A stretch of DNA of 64,000 nucleotides from Spirometra erinaceieuropaei. Its lineage: Eukaryota; Platyhelminthes; Cestoda; Diphyllobothriidea; Diphyllobothriidae. A program made the position numbers and the translations under genes. Where the stretch lies: contig CACRXP010000147.1 of assembly GCA_902702965.1 (NCBI GenBank), forward strand, positions 1,141,137 through 1,205,136, read 5' to 3'. Below are positions 23,232 through 33,845 of the stretch, in pieces; position 1 is the stretch's first letter; each line of letters opens with the position of its first letter. Below the pieces are notes generated by a model. The model searched no databases, had not been told where the DNA came from, and worked only from the letters and a program-made list of their open reading frames with translations.

Positions 23232-24908
23232 CTTAATACCCAACTAATGGATATGAATCAGCTCCGATTTTTTGAGTATCCTATGCGCTAAACAGCTTAT
23301 TGGGGCTTCTTTTGAGAGGATGATGAGGATACCGTCATTTACAAATAGAGCACATTTAATTCTTTTATAATTATTAGATCTTTACAGGACTTTCCGATGT
23401 TGTTGCTATTTGCTCATGTTTCACTCGTTTGTCAAATTGAGCTTACCGCCTTAATCGTCAGTGGGGATTGAACTGCGTCAGCATAAGAGACCGTTCGAAT
23501 AGATTAATAACTAGGCTAGCAGAGAAAGAAACGTATCGTGTGTTCACAACTCGTAATAGGAAAAGGAGGGTGGACGTATATTTAACTAATAGCAGGGAAA
23601 ATTCGTTTAAGAGACGTCGTTTGCTCAGAAATGTAACAGTAATTCTGTCTGGCCCCCACACAATACTTACGGAAAAATGGCGAAGCATGTGAAAAGGCGC
23701 ACATATTTGTCGTTTTAGAAAGCACATGTTTGGGAAAGGAAGGTAAATCCGATAAAGCTGTGTGTATTCTTCGAAGCCATGTACAGGCCTTTTCGATATT
23801 TTTTATGCTGGGATTTAAGTGACCCGATCTCAGTATACACTTGTGATTGGATTATATGGGTATTCGGCTGTTATCACGCCAATGCAGTTGGAATACTACT
23901 TAAATACTCGTATAAGCTTCTGGGACGAATATGAATAGACTTGCCTCGAGGAATCTACTTAGAGTTCGTAAATTAATTTCAGCGGTAATATGGCAGCTTG
24001 GCGGTGAAACCGACCGCGAAATATCATATGGGCTCGTGGGCGCACGATAGCCCCACCATTTTAAGCATTTATGTTCAGCTAAAATGTAGTTCGAAAACAA
24101 AACCTCCAATTGGCTTCACCTCTTCTAAAAGATGAAATACACATCTTTTTGTGGCAAAATATCTTAAGGCAGCAGCTGGATTTAGTAGTCGGAATTTCTA
24201 ATTTCTGACTGGCTGTATTCCTTACCTGGTCGACTAGTAAAGACATCAAATATCCCTCGCAGATCATCAAAGGCTTCTGAACAGAGTTATATCTTAATAT
24301 TTGCTTGTTCACGAAGGCAAACGGTTGAAGTTCAGTTATTAAAATATAATTGCAAATTGGCCACTCGACCCCCAAATTCAACCATAAGAAAAGGAAATGT
24401 TTACGTAGTGAGTCAAAATATGCACTGTAGACAACGGTAAGCTTGCGGCTGCAAATGGAAGACTGATAGCCCTGACAAAGGCGATCCGTAAGCGACTGGG
24501 CGAAAAGGTTCTCTTCCAGTCGCGACGATATCTAATTTATCCTCATTTTGGTTTGGCAAACGAATTCGTTCCCCTTTTTGGGTTTAAAGACATAAAGATC
24601 GTAAGTCTTCGCATCAGTCGATAAACCATAAAGCCAAAGCTATATGCGGATTCAGCTTAATGAAAACACCATGTCTATGTCATTTTGACCGATTATCGGT
24701 CACTTTTTGAAACCGACACTGGTGCATATTAGAGAGAAAGTCCAAGGTCTACGCAACACTGACTGCGATGCGTGTTCATCCAATTGCATGCTATTTGACA
24801 GCAAAATCGATAAACGTTTCAAAGGGAGACACTTGAGCGGTCTGTGCACAGATAATGGACTTATCATCTAATAGCTTTCGTTCAAAAGGTGGGAAGCTGG
24901 TCAGATAA
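23232..24908. other. No gene recognised
   Basis: There is a small perfect palindrome GACCGATTATCGGTC near 24,688. No coding or mobile sequence is recognisable. Confidence 0.35.
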
Positions 24909-25132
24909 GGTTAGATAGCCCCACCTGAAGTAACCAAACCTCAGCCACCTGTTATACGAGACCGATGATAGTAGGGGCCAGGGAACGTACAGTCGACAAG
25001 GTCAAGTAGTTATGTGCAAAAGAAAAGATATTGGGAATGCATATTTTTAGGTTGGGTGGTTGAAAAATAATTGTCCTTACCCCTAACCCCAACGCCAACA
25101 GCATTGTGTCCAGCAGGTGGGGCTACATAACC
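24909..25132. mobile_element. Small inverted-repeat element (MITE-like), 224 bp
   Basis: The left end GGTTAGATAGCCCCACCTG (24,909-24,927) and the right end CAGGTGGGGCTACATAACC (25,114-25,132) are reverse complements at 17 of 19 positions. The interior is non-coding and includes a short CCCCTAACCCC stretch. No clear target duplication is visible. It may be distantly related to the telomere-like TIR family, but the ends differ. Confidence 0.6.
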
Positions 25133-27452
25133 ATAGATCACCGAAAATATCAAAAGAGGAAATCTTTTGGTTTCCCAGAAATAATGTGTTTATCCAAATC
25201 CTACCATCTGGTGTTTTGGGCCTGCAGAATTTCCTTTTAAGTTAGCAGCGACTGTTTTGTTATATTGCCTGTGTTTAGACTAGCGGAACAAGTAGAAATG
25301 AACAGCGATATCCTAGGGAGATTAGTTATCTATAAATCGGTTGTTTGTGGGATATTGTTGAGTTTTGCCAGTGTTATAAACTTATAACCGATAAAATATC
25401 GTAAGCGTATATTCTGCAGAGGAAAAGACCCCCATGAACGTTTTCATCTACCGATAAATATTCACGTTTTAGTTGCCCCAAATCGACCACATAAATTTCG
25501 GTCAGCATGTTTCGTGGATTTTGTCCCCATCATAAACTTTTTTTATCAAATGCTAACCCTGGAGAGTTTTTGCTTTGTAGTGCTCTGTTACTAAAAAAGC
25601 CTTCACTTCTGAAAAACTATCGAAAATTTTTTTCCTACCTCCAAAAATACAATAGACGAAGAAACTTAAGAAATTCGACCGGCAAAATCAAGATAGCTAA
25701 TGGGTGCTAGTCCGGAAGTCTGGACTTTTATTTGCCACTTAAACGAAATGCGAATAATTTTCGCCACATAAGATTTGCCTCCATGCTCTGTTTTCAAAGA
25801 CGAACTGATTATCATGGGTGAAAAAGCAACCGTTACTTTTGTCCAGGCTATTTGTATATGCTAATAAATATTGCAGACCATATCTGAATATTTGCGCGTG
25901 TTTCACCAATAGAAGGAATTTATCAGAATTAGAGAGTTTAAGCAAAACCAGCATCAATATCTTGGCAACTTACTTTACTTTGTCAAAAGTTTGAATTAGG
26001 CGAGCTGATGAACGACTATGTGAATTGCAAATTTCTCAAACGTTTAATTATGCGGCTGACTTGTTTCTGATTTGACAGAAACGAAAGTTTCTTCCAATGT
26101 ATATGAAACTAAAATGGTCGCTTGATGGTGGGTCTTTTCGATGTCACTTATGCAATAGTTGTATATTTCGGAAAATAATGACGGTATTAAATCAAAAGAT
26201 TGTCCGTAGGCGTTGTTGCTCTTCCTTTTTAAGGCAATCACTTATGCTTTTTACCAGTCGGGATTTTGAAAGTCAAATAAATTGCTGATTTTCGCAAATA
26301 ATACGCTTATTTGCATCCCACTGAAACGCTATTCAAAGGGAATCAAATAAAATTTTTTTAGTCAGACACTGGTCTGATATGCTTTGTCGTTTGAATTAGT
26401 GCGCCTCAGCTGAAAAGCGCGCACTCCTGATATAATGAAGGGTAGTACTGATATCCGCCAAAACTTATAAACTTGCCTCCTAATAGACTTAATCAGAAAC
26501 ACAGTTGGCATGAAACAGGGGTTCTTCCAACGCGTCATAGAATAAAAACGAAAAGGCTTAGCGTTCTAGGGACTATCATGCGATACTTCACCTGTAGCAA
26601 GTGCAAGTCACTCATAATAGGGCGACATGTAAGATCAAGATTTTCCCTTTTACAACTTTATAAATTTTATAGAAAGAGAATGAGGCGAAATACGGCGTTA
26701 AGGCGCCTCCGTGGTCATAGTCAAATAGAGCAAACGGACTGTTGAGATGTCTGTCCTCCATTGAAAAGCATACGTCAATAATGAGCCATGAATGGTATAC
26801 CTCCGAGTTTGCATGACAAGTGTCATAAACCGCCCGTTTTATCATGATAAAGTAACTGATAAAACCCAAGCATGCATCTATATAAATAGAAGGGGTGGTC
26901 AAATAACTTTGGCAAAGGCAGATATGATTGATTTCCACCTATACAGTACAGTATGCACTCCATTTAGACTGGCACAAAATGTATTGAGACAGGAAGGATG
27001 GGACCGCTCTTTATTTATAAATACACGTGATGCGTATAGTTTGTAGATACTGACGAGAATATAGTCAAAAATGCTACTACATCAAGGCCCTTTAGATTTA
27101 AACTCCATTTTATACACTTCGCTAAACGCGGACTGGATCTAAAAGAATTCCAAAAGTACTTGACTCTTTCTTTTCTTAGCGCATTTTAGGGAGAATGCGA
27201 GATCTACCAGCGCGTGTTAATAAATATTAAAGAAATGAGCCATTTTTATAAGCAAGCCCAACTAGGCAAGGTATATTCGTACCTACATTCTTGAAACCGA
27301 CCCTGAATTTTGGCCTCCGGTAGAAGGCTGATGAACGGTCTAAGTCAACATACAGACCATTAAAAATTTGAATACGTAACATACATCAGGTGTGTATCGC
27401 ACGAAACGTTAACAAAAGTTTATCAATATGCCTTTGGCTATAAAGGATTACT
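25133..27452. other. No gene recognised
   Basis: AT-rich; overlapping frames of 108 codons or fewer on both strands without recognisable domains. Confidence 0.35.
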
Positions 27453-27661
27453 GGCTAGATCGCAGTTGGTAGCCAGGAATGGGGAAACGGACGGCGAACT
27501 TAACCCTACTCCTAACCTCAACCCTAACCCTAACCTAAAACTTAAACTTTAACCGTTGAACCCAACAGCAACCTTAACCCCAACCCCAACTGAAATCGTA
27601 AAAGGAACCGTAGCCCTTAGACATAGCCGTAACTGAAAAACCTAACCGCAATACTGAAACC
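27453..27661. mobile_element. Telomere-like TIR element, right half replaced
   Basis: The left end GGCTAGATCGCAGTTGGTAG and the following telomere-like core match the copy at 3,723 closely. The match runs through the phrase CTAACCGCAATACTGAAACC and ends abruptly at about 27,661, where foldback sequence begins. The right terminal repeat is absent. Confidence 0.75.
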
Positions 27662-28483
27662 TTCTTAAGTATAATCAATTTTTCTCATCGATTTTCGAGG
27701 CCATTACAAATTGAATTATATTTCTTGAAAAATATGTACAAAATATTTATTTTTTACTCATTTGCTAGACAACTGCGTCCTCTTCAAATTGTTTTACTCG
27801 AAGGAAGGGTATAATTCGATTTTCAAAAACTATTTTAATCCCGAATAATTTTGAATCCGACCTGCCGTTAAACTTGTATTCTGGGCTTTCAAATTGCACG
27901 TCATATATTTTCGGCCTACTTAAAACCGCACATTTTTCTACGGTATTAAGAGGAAAGCATATGGGGTTCAGAAAAGTTCAATCCGGATTTGAGCCGTATT
28001 ATTAACTCTACAAGTCACATTAGCGAATGCAGAAACACGATGTTTTATGAACGGGCATTTCACGTTGTTAAAAAATCTTATTAGAAACTTTTTTAAAACC
28101 AAATTATACCATTCCTTCAAATGTTTGAAAATCGGTTTATACACTTTGTACGAGTAAAAAGTTAAAAAAAAGACGGTATCTTCTATCAAAGAAATAAAAA
28201 ATGAAAATTTAACGCATGGTTTCCATGAAATATAATTGAATTTGTAAAGACACTGAAAATGAATGAGAAATACTCATGCTGCATAAGTAGTCATTTTTTA
28301 CGAAGTATGGTTCTTGCATGCGGCCAGAAGGATGTTTGTTCGAAAGCCGGCATCTTGAGGTAACTGAATTATTATAACGCTGCGCGAGGATTAATTTAAG
28401 AACCTTACTTAGTAATCTTTTAGAAGCGAGAACGCATTTCAGAATTTCTGTTAGCACTTCATGAGTTAGCACACCTAATATGG
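27662..28483. mobile_element. Foldback element, left terminus missing
   Basis: It begins inside the left arm (TTTCTCATCGATTTTCGAGG, then ATTATATTTCTTGAAAAATA), continues through the centre and has a full right arm: TTTCCATGAAATATAATTGA, GCATAAGTAGTCATTTTTTA, AACGCATTTCAGAATTTCTG and CATGAGTTAGCACACCTAAT. It is joined directly to a telomere-like element at its left side. Confidence 0.7.
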
Positions 28484-30037
28484 TTAGCCATGCGTTTCGT
28501 TGATCCAGAAAGTTGCACCTGTTCATTTTAAACGGCAAAATTCAGGTTCAGATTCACCTAAAAACACTCTTCGTCGATTTCATTATGGAGGACACTTCAA
28601 AAATTGATACCGTCTGCAAACATGAAAACATCGCAATAAAGTCATGGACACAGTCGTTGACGTAAATAATGAACAGAGTAGAAACTGGAATGAAGCTTAG
28701 GTAACATGCTCTCAATTGTAACCTCCGCCGAATGCTGGCCACCGATGTGACCAATATACGGACGGTCCAATAGGAAGCTTTCGATTCACATCATATGCTA
28801 GCCGGCAGGACAACACGGTTCTTCTCCACCCTGGAAGACGTGCTTCAACGGCCCCTCCTTAAGCTGGGCATTTCGGCACGCTCGCTTATGTGAAATTAAA
28901 TGTTCCATCATCCCCGCCATGACGTTTAAGAGTTGCCGTAGAAATCTATAGTAATGCGTAATTATATCAGCACACGTGTTAGTTAAGCCGGGATCCGGGT
29001 GGACAGTGCCTACTGGAAGCTCTGCAATCTGGGGCCTGGCATTTAGCCAGATGGACAGATTTCGAACGACGATACTATCAGTGGTGGTGACGACTACTTT
29101 AACATATTCTTAAGCAAAACTGTCTGTGAAAAACGCGTATCTATTGCTGTCATCATGGATCTGGACCAGTCATGGGCGAGAACCGCACCGGCATTTACTG
29201 ACAGCTGCTCCACCCTGAGTAGTTGATCACGGACTACGCTTGCGACCATCACACCATCGGTAACGTGATCATCGATCTTTTCCTGGATCGCATCCGTAGG
29301 CAGTGCACAAGTCTTCATGGATTCTTGACTTCCCATCCATTTTTTTGTGGCACAGTCTCTGGCCTTACCTCGCTGTTGATATAGAGACTAAGGGTACACT
29401 ATAGGAAGTAGTCTAAGCTGAAGTTCTCGGTGCACCCAGTACCCCAGGTCTCGACTTCTGTGTCATACAAGTCGATTCTGACGAAACACACGAAGCTGGA
29501 GCACTTTGACTCTGCCTTCATGGTGGATAATGAAATCACCTCATTTTTAGTTTTCTTTTACCTCATCGTGCTGCAGAAATACAGTGAAACAGTTCCAGTG
29601 AAACTCCGTCCCACTTTAAACAAATCCCCGTGAAAATCATCAGTACATCCCTAGACACCCGTAATTTGCGATGGTCCAACGTCCCGGAGGGGAAACACTC
29701 TCCTATTAACTTATGTTTTCAGATAAGTACCGGACGAGAAAGGTCCGAATACGTACGCCGTTTGAGACTGAAACTTCGAATTTTGAAGGACTGTTCTCCA
29801 CTGACTCATGAGCAAAATGTTTGTCCAGTTTAATTTAATAAACCAAGTCATATGAAGACTTTACCCAACAATGTGAATTATTGAGCTCTTTTAACCCCTG
29901 ATGTCCCTTCGCTTATTATATTCCCTACCCGGCGTTGGCAGATTGTGCTTTTCCCCATTCGAAGGTGTTGGCTTGGCAGACGCGAGCACGCATACGATCT
30001 GTACGTTTAGGTATTTTGGCAGCCTTCTCCTTACTGT
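28484..30037. other. No gene recognised
   Basis: An 80-codon minus-strand frame at 29,094-29,336 has a regular amino acid mix but no domain I know. About 28,990-29,060 is GC-richer and looks like a dispersed repeat. Nothing firm. Confidence 0.3.
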
Positions 30038-30054
30038 GTGGGTTCGAATCCCAC
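30038..30054 (+). promoter_or_regulatory. tRNA T-arm / Pol III B-box-like sequence, possible SINE relic
   Basis: GTGGG TTCGAAT CCCAC forms a perfect 5-bp stem with a 7-nt loop matching the tRNA T arm and the internal B box. No matching acceptor, D or anticodon arm is convincing upstream, so it is not a tRNA gene. A decayed tRNA-derived SINE is possible. Confidence 0.4.
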
Positions 30055-30094
30055 CGGGGCGCCGAGTTTTTCACAGTTGGGTCAATATGGACCT

Positions 30095-30110
30095 GTACTC
30101 TAACGAGTAC
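30095..30110. repeat. Small hairpin, 6-bp stem
   Basis: GTACTC TAAC GAGTAC, a perfect short inverted repeat 40 bp behind the tRNA-like T arm. Confidence 0.6.
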
Positions 30111-31673
30111 GAACGTATAAAATGTCAGGCTAGTTAACGTCCTACTTATTATTTTTTAGTAGGCAGTTATATGTATACTAAAAAGCTTATGTAGTTATCG
30201 GTGGCTGGCTTGTTACCACAAGTTTTAGTACTTTTTGTAAGAGAAACTGGTTTTCTACGACAGTAACGACCCCCCCCCCCATTAAAGGGGACCTTCTAGG
30301 CGGGAAGGCTAGAGCCGGGGTTTGGGTTGGTGTTAGGTTAGGTGTAAGGGGGTGAGGGCTGAGGTCATGGTTAGGACAAGAGAGAAAGAACCCCTTGAAG
30401 ACCACATGCTGTATCGTTGTGGTCTACATTCTCGCGTCCGACCGACAGTGCCTTAAATCCCGAGATTCCAACTGGGCCGCTCCGTACTCTGAATGTCCAT
30501 CTATAGTGTGAACATGATGGTGGGGTTTGGGACCGTCACTAGGTGGGGTAGTGTTAGGGTTCGGGCACCGTTTTGGTTTGGACACGGGAAGAGGTACTCA
30601 CATTGGATCTAGCATAAGGCCACCTTGTAGTGCTTGGGATCCAATTTTCAGTGCGCAACTGATAAACGAAGATGTTTGTCGGTCGTATCACGATAAGGAG
30701 GACACGAAGGGACCCAGCATAACTAGCGTCTTAGTGCAGCAAGTCGCTTTTGTAAACTTACAACTAGTTTAGAAGTCTAATCGCCGCATGTGTTAATCGA
30801 AGCTCTTATCTATTGGTCATGCGATCAGTTAACCGTTAGCATGCCTGAAAACTCTCGAAGCAGGATAATGTGCACTCCACAGATGTATCATATTTTCAAA
30901 ATTAACGCCATATCTTGTTGCCCTAGAAGTTTTTAAATAATAAATGCGCAAAATTTTGGAGTCTCTAGGGAACTGTTTGCCGATTGTCAAACGACAGATG
31001 GGGCGGCAAGGATCCTCCTAAGTATGATCAACAGACGAAGAAAAAGAGCTTAAATTGCAGTGACGCTTGACAGCACCTTACGAGGAAAAGTCCTCAAACA
31101 TGCAAGATGATGTTTCACAGTCTCCACTGAATAAGTTTGAGCCCACGTGAGGTTTTTAAGAAAAAAGGCAAGAATGATTTGAATTCATATTCCTGGTTTA
31201 ATAAAGACAACTTTCATATCAGTTTGCTTGCTCTGAGTCGGAGGCGCTTGAGCTTCAGTTGACGTTCAGTAGAAAGTAAAAATTTTAAAAATGTTACTCG
31301 TTCAACATTGCCAAACGTTTTCGAGAATACTTCGTGCCCCTGCTCCCTGAACTCTCTCCTTTACATTCCAATTCTGCTATGGAAGTAAATTTATTGGGCA
31401 TATAGTAGTGCGTACGTGTCAGTAAAGATGAATTGAAATCATGTTTTGACACACCGGCATTTCCTTTTTAGTTCAGCTAATCCTCTTTATTGTCTTTTAA
31501 AAAAGGTTCCAAGAGCGAAGCCATTGCGAGATCTCTCCAGGGTTGTTTTTTTCGTCTGCTAATACTTCAGCCGCTCACGGGCATATTTTATAACTTAAAA
31601 ACATACTCGGGAAAATGACGCATGATGTAATATTACATAAACATTTGAGTGGGCGTGTGTGGAGTAAACAGGA
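30111..31673. other. No gene recognised; telomere-like patches
   Basis: 30,310-30,370 and 30,550-30,565 hold GGTTAGG/GTTAGGG-type patches on the plus strand, the reverse orientation to those at 3.8 kb. A C-run of about 11 lies at 30,270. The 81-codon frame at 30,527-30,772 has no recognisable domain. Confidence 0.35.
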
Positions 31674-31732
31674 GAATGTCATTACCTACAAAGGCAAGGG
31701 AGTCTCCCTTGTCTTTTTCGGTAATGACATTC
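31674..31732. repeat. Long hairpin, 13-bp outer and about 9-bp inner stem
   Basis: GAATGTCATTACC (31,674-31,686) pairs exactly with GGTAATGACATTC (31,720-31,732). Inside it GCAAGGGAG faces CTCCCTTGT. The loop is very short. No U-run or known RNA family is evident. Confidence 0.85.
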
Positions 31733-31734
31733 TG

Positions 31735-31855
31735 CCTATATCATGCGCCGCCGTGCGGCTGCTGGTTGGGCCTGCGAAAGAGAGTCCATAAGGCACAAAG
31801 GAACGAGTGAGTTCCGTAAGAACAATCGGCCGGCGTCCCCTACCATAGTAAACAG
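31735..31855 (-). repeat. Dispersed repeat, inverted relative to copies at 48.7 and 50.4 kb
   Basis: It contains ATGCGCCGCCGTGCGGCTGC, GGTTGGGCCTGCGAAAGAGA and CCCCTACCATAGTA. The reverse complements of 48,652-48,752 and 50,394-50,502 carry the same sequence with about 15 percent differences by eye. It reads as an interspersed repeat of unknown type. Confidence 0.7.
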
Positions 31856-31859
31856 GAGG

Positions 31860-32912
31860 CAGTCAAATACTGTCGGTGCTCTTGAAAGTCATCCTTACCA
31901 CAGATATGTTGATAAAATATTTGCTACTCCTTTAAAGTTCCGCGGTTGATTTCCGACTCGCAGCCGGCTCATTTCATGACGTCTTATCTCTTTTATGAAA
32001 TTCAGTCAAAATTTTTTTGCCAGTCAAGAAGTTGCGATCTTTTTAAAGTCTGCTTTTTCTTCAGTTATCAGTCCACTTAACTAATAAACAAATGTGTGAC
32101 TCCAAGTGGCAATGAATGTTTCTCGTCAAGCCCTTCATCCAATGGCCTCCAAGTAACAGCTGGATCTGTGAGACGCCCAAGGTGGAAGTTCAAAACTTCC
32201 TTATCATCCATCAAGTCCGATAAAATGTCCTAAGCAAAGATTATGGTCGGAGCGAGAAGTGAACAAAAAGCCATCTTCCAATTTCAAAACGACAAGCTTC
32301 AGCTGGACGTAAAAGCCTTTCTTGAAAAAATTATATGAATAAAAAAAAGTCCCCATCCACATGTAAATAGCGCATTTGGCAGGCATTTTTCCTTAAAAAA
32401 GATTCTGTCAACAGAAGTCTGATACCGCGTGAGCAAATTCAAGATTATTGAGTGGCCAGATGGTGAAATGGGATAGTGTCGTCAGGACTCAATCTGAGGT
32501 GTTGAACTTAATGAAATATTGGGAGAGACTCGCAGGGCGGGGTTTAACTTTGTTGTGGCCAGATTGATTTTGAACTGAAAACATTAAGATGATCGAGGTT
32601 TTGCAACGAAGACAACATAATTGGGTTACTTCGACGGCCCCAGTGTGCTAAATGCAGACCAAGAAAACTGGCACAAATGATGCTTTGATGCCCCATCTGT
32701 CAGGTCGATATCGGCTTGTCCTATAAGTCCCCACGATTTTCAGTTGTTCGGAATTTATTTTGCTATACTTTGTTTGCTTTATTAACGCCGATCTATCCCT
32801 TTTGCTAGATTTTCGCTGAAATTTTTTACATTTTTAAATTTTATTTTGTTTTTGACTAATAACAGCTCAAATAAAATTGAGTGTCTAGTCGACGAACACG
32901 AGCGGTTCTGAC
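31860..32912. other. No gene recognised
   Basis: AT-rich sequence leading up to the mariner relic; the terminal inverted repeats of that element could not be located here. Confidence 0.35.
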
Positions 32913-33845
32913 AAATTGTATTATTCGAGTTTCATAGATCGGTCAAAGAAGTGGAGGCCGCCAGAAATAGTTATGCTTTTTGCGGAGAAAATTCCCTTGC
33001 CATAGGAACAGTTAACAAGCTGTTGGACCGTTTCGAGGAAGGCGACTTCGGTACAACGATCTTTCCGCGCTCTGCGACGAAGTCAGGCGCAGTGGGATAC
33101 GGCAAATCAACGGTCACTTGTCATATGCAATCGATGGGACAGGTCAAAAAGCTTGATTCTTGAGTTTTGTATGCTTTCAGTGAGAACAGTAAGCTTCGGC
33201 GTATCGATGTTTCTCCCGCATTACTGGCTTGACATGGCCTGTTCCATCAACAACGTAAACCATTTTTTAAACTGGTTATCCCTGACGATGAAGATGGTGC
33301 TTGAAGTTAGAGGGAAAATAGATGAAAGAATGGCTAAACCTTAACAAAAAAGACTTCGTAACCAACTTGAGGACCATCCTCGCAAGACGATGCTATATGT
33401 CTGGTGGGATATGAAAAAGCTATCAATTATGAATTGTTTGATAGAAACCAAATTATTTTTGCAGAGCTTCTTAGTTAACTGCTTCGCGGTCTAGACAGAG
33501 CAATTCAACAAAAACGTCCTGATCGTCGAAATGGCTTCATTTTTCAGCACAACAACATCAAGCTTCATGTCGAAAAATTCAACACAAATCTCATTGAAGA
33601 GCTTAACTGGGAGGTAATTCTGCATCCATCATATTCTTCAGATCTAACTCTATTATTACCTTTTACGGCCACTAGAAACTGATTTTACCGGAGTATCTCA
33701 ATAACAACGTGGGTCTCCAAAATTCGGTTTATGAATACTTTACGTCAAAACACGCAATTTCTTTGAGTGATGGATTGAAAACTGACTGAGCGTTAGGAGA
33801 AGACTTTGAACGACAAAGGTGACTACATAAGTGATCAACGTTCTG
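32913..33845 (+). pseudogene. Mariner-family transposase, inactive relic
   Basis: Reading across frames gives the mariner order. LYYSSF then EAARNSYAFCGENSLAIGTV and RFEEGDFG..PRS belong to the N-terminal helix-turn-helix region. CHMQSMGQVKKL forms the linker, and NSKLRRIDV..LLA and FKLVIPDDED fall where the first catalytic block (TGDE in active elements) is expected. HPRKTMLYVWWDMK, YELFDRNQI, AIQQKRPDRRNGFIFQHNN (33,495-33,555), NWEVILHPSYSSDL and EKTLNDKGDYISD follow. The usual HxDN of the second catalytic block reads HNN, so the aspartate is lost. Several stops and at least three shifts are present. The family is clear, and the copy is about full length for a transposase of roughly 340 residues. 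Confidence 0.85.

Noticed and set aside
30038..30062. A tRNA gene
   Set aside because: Only the T arm pairs; acceptor, D and anticodon arms cannot be formed with the upstream sequence.
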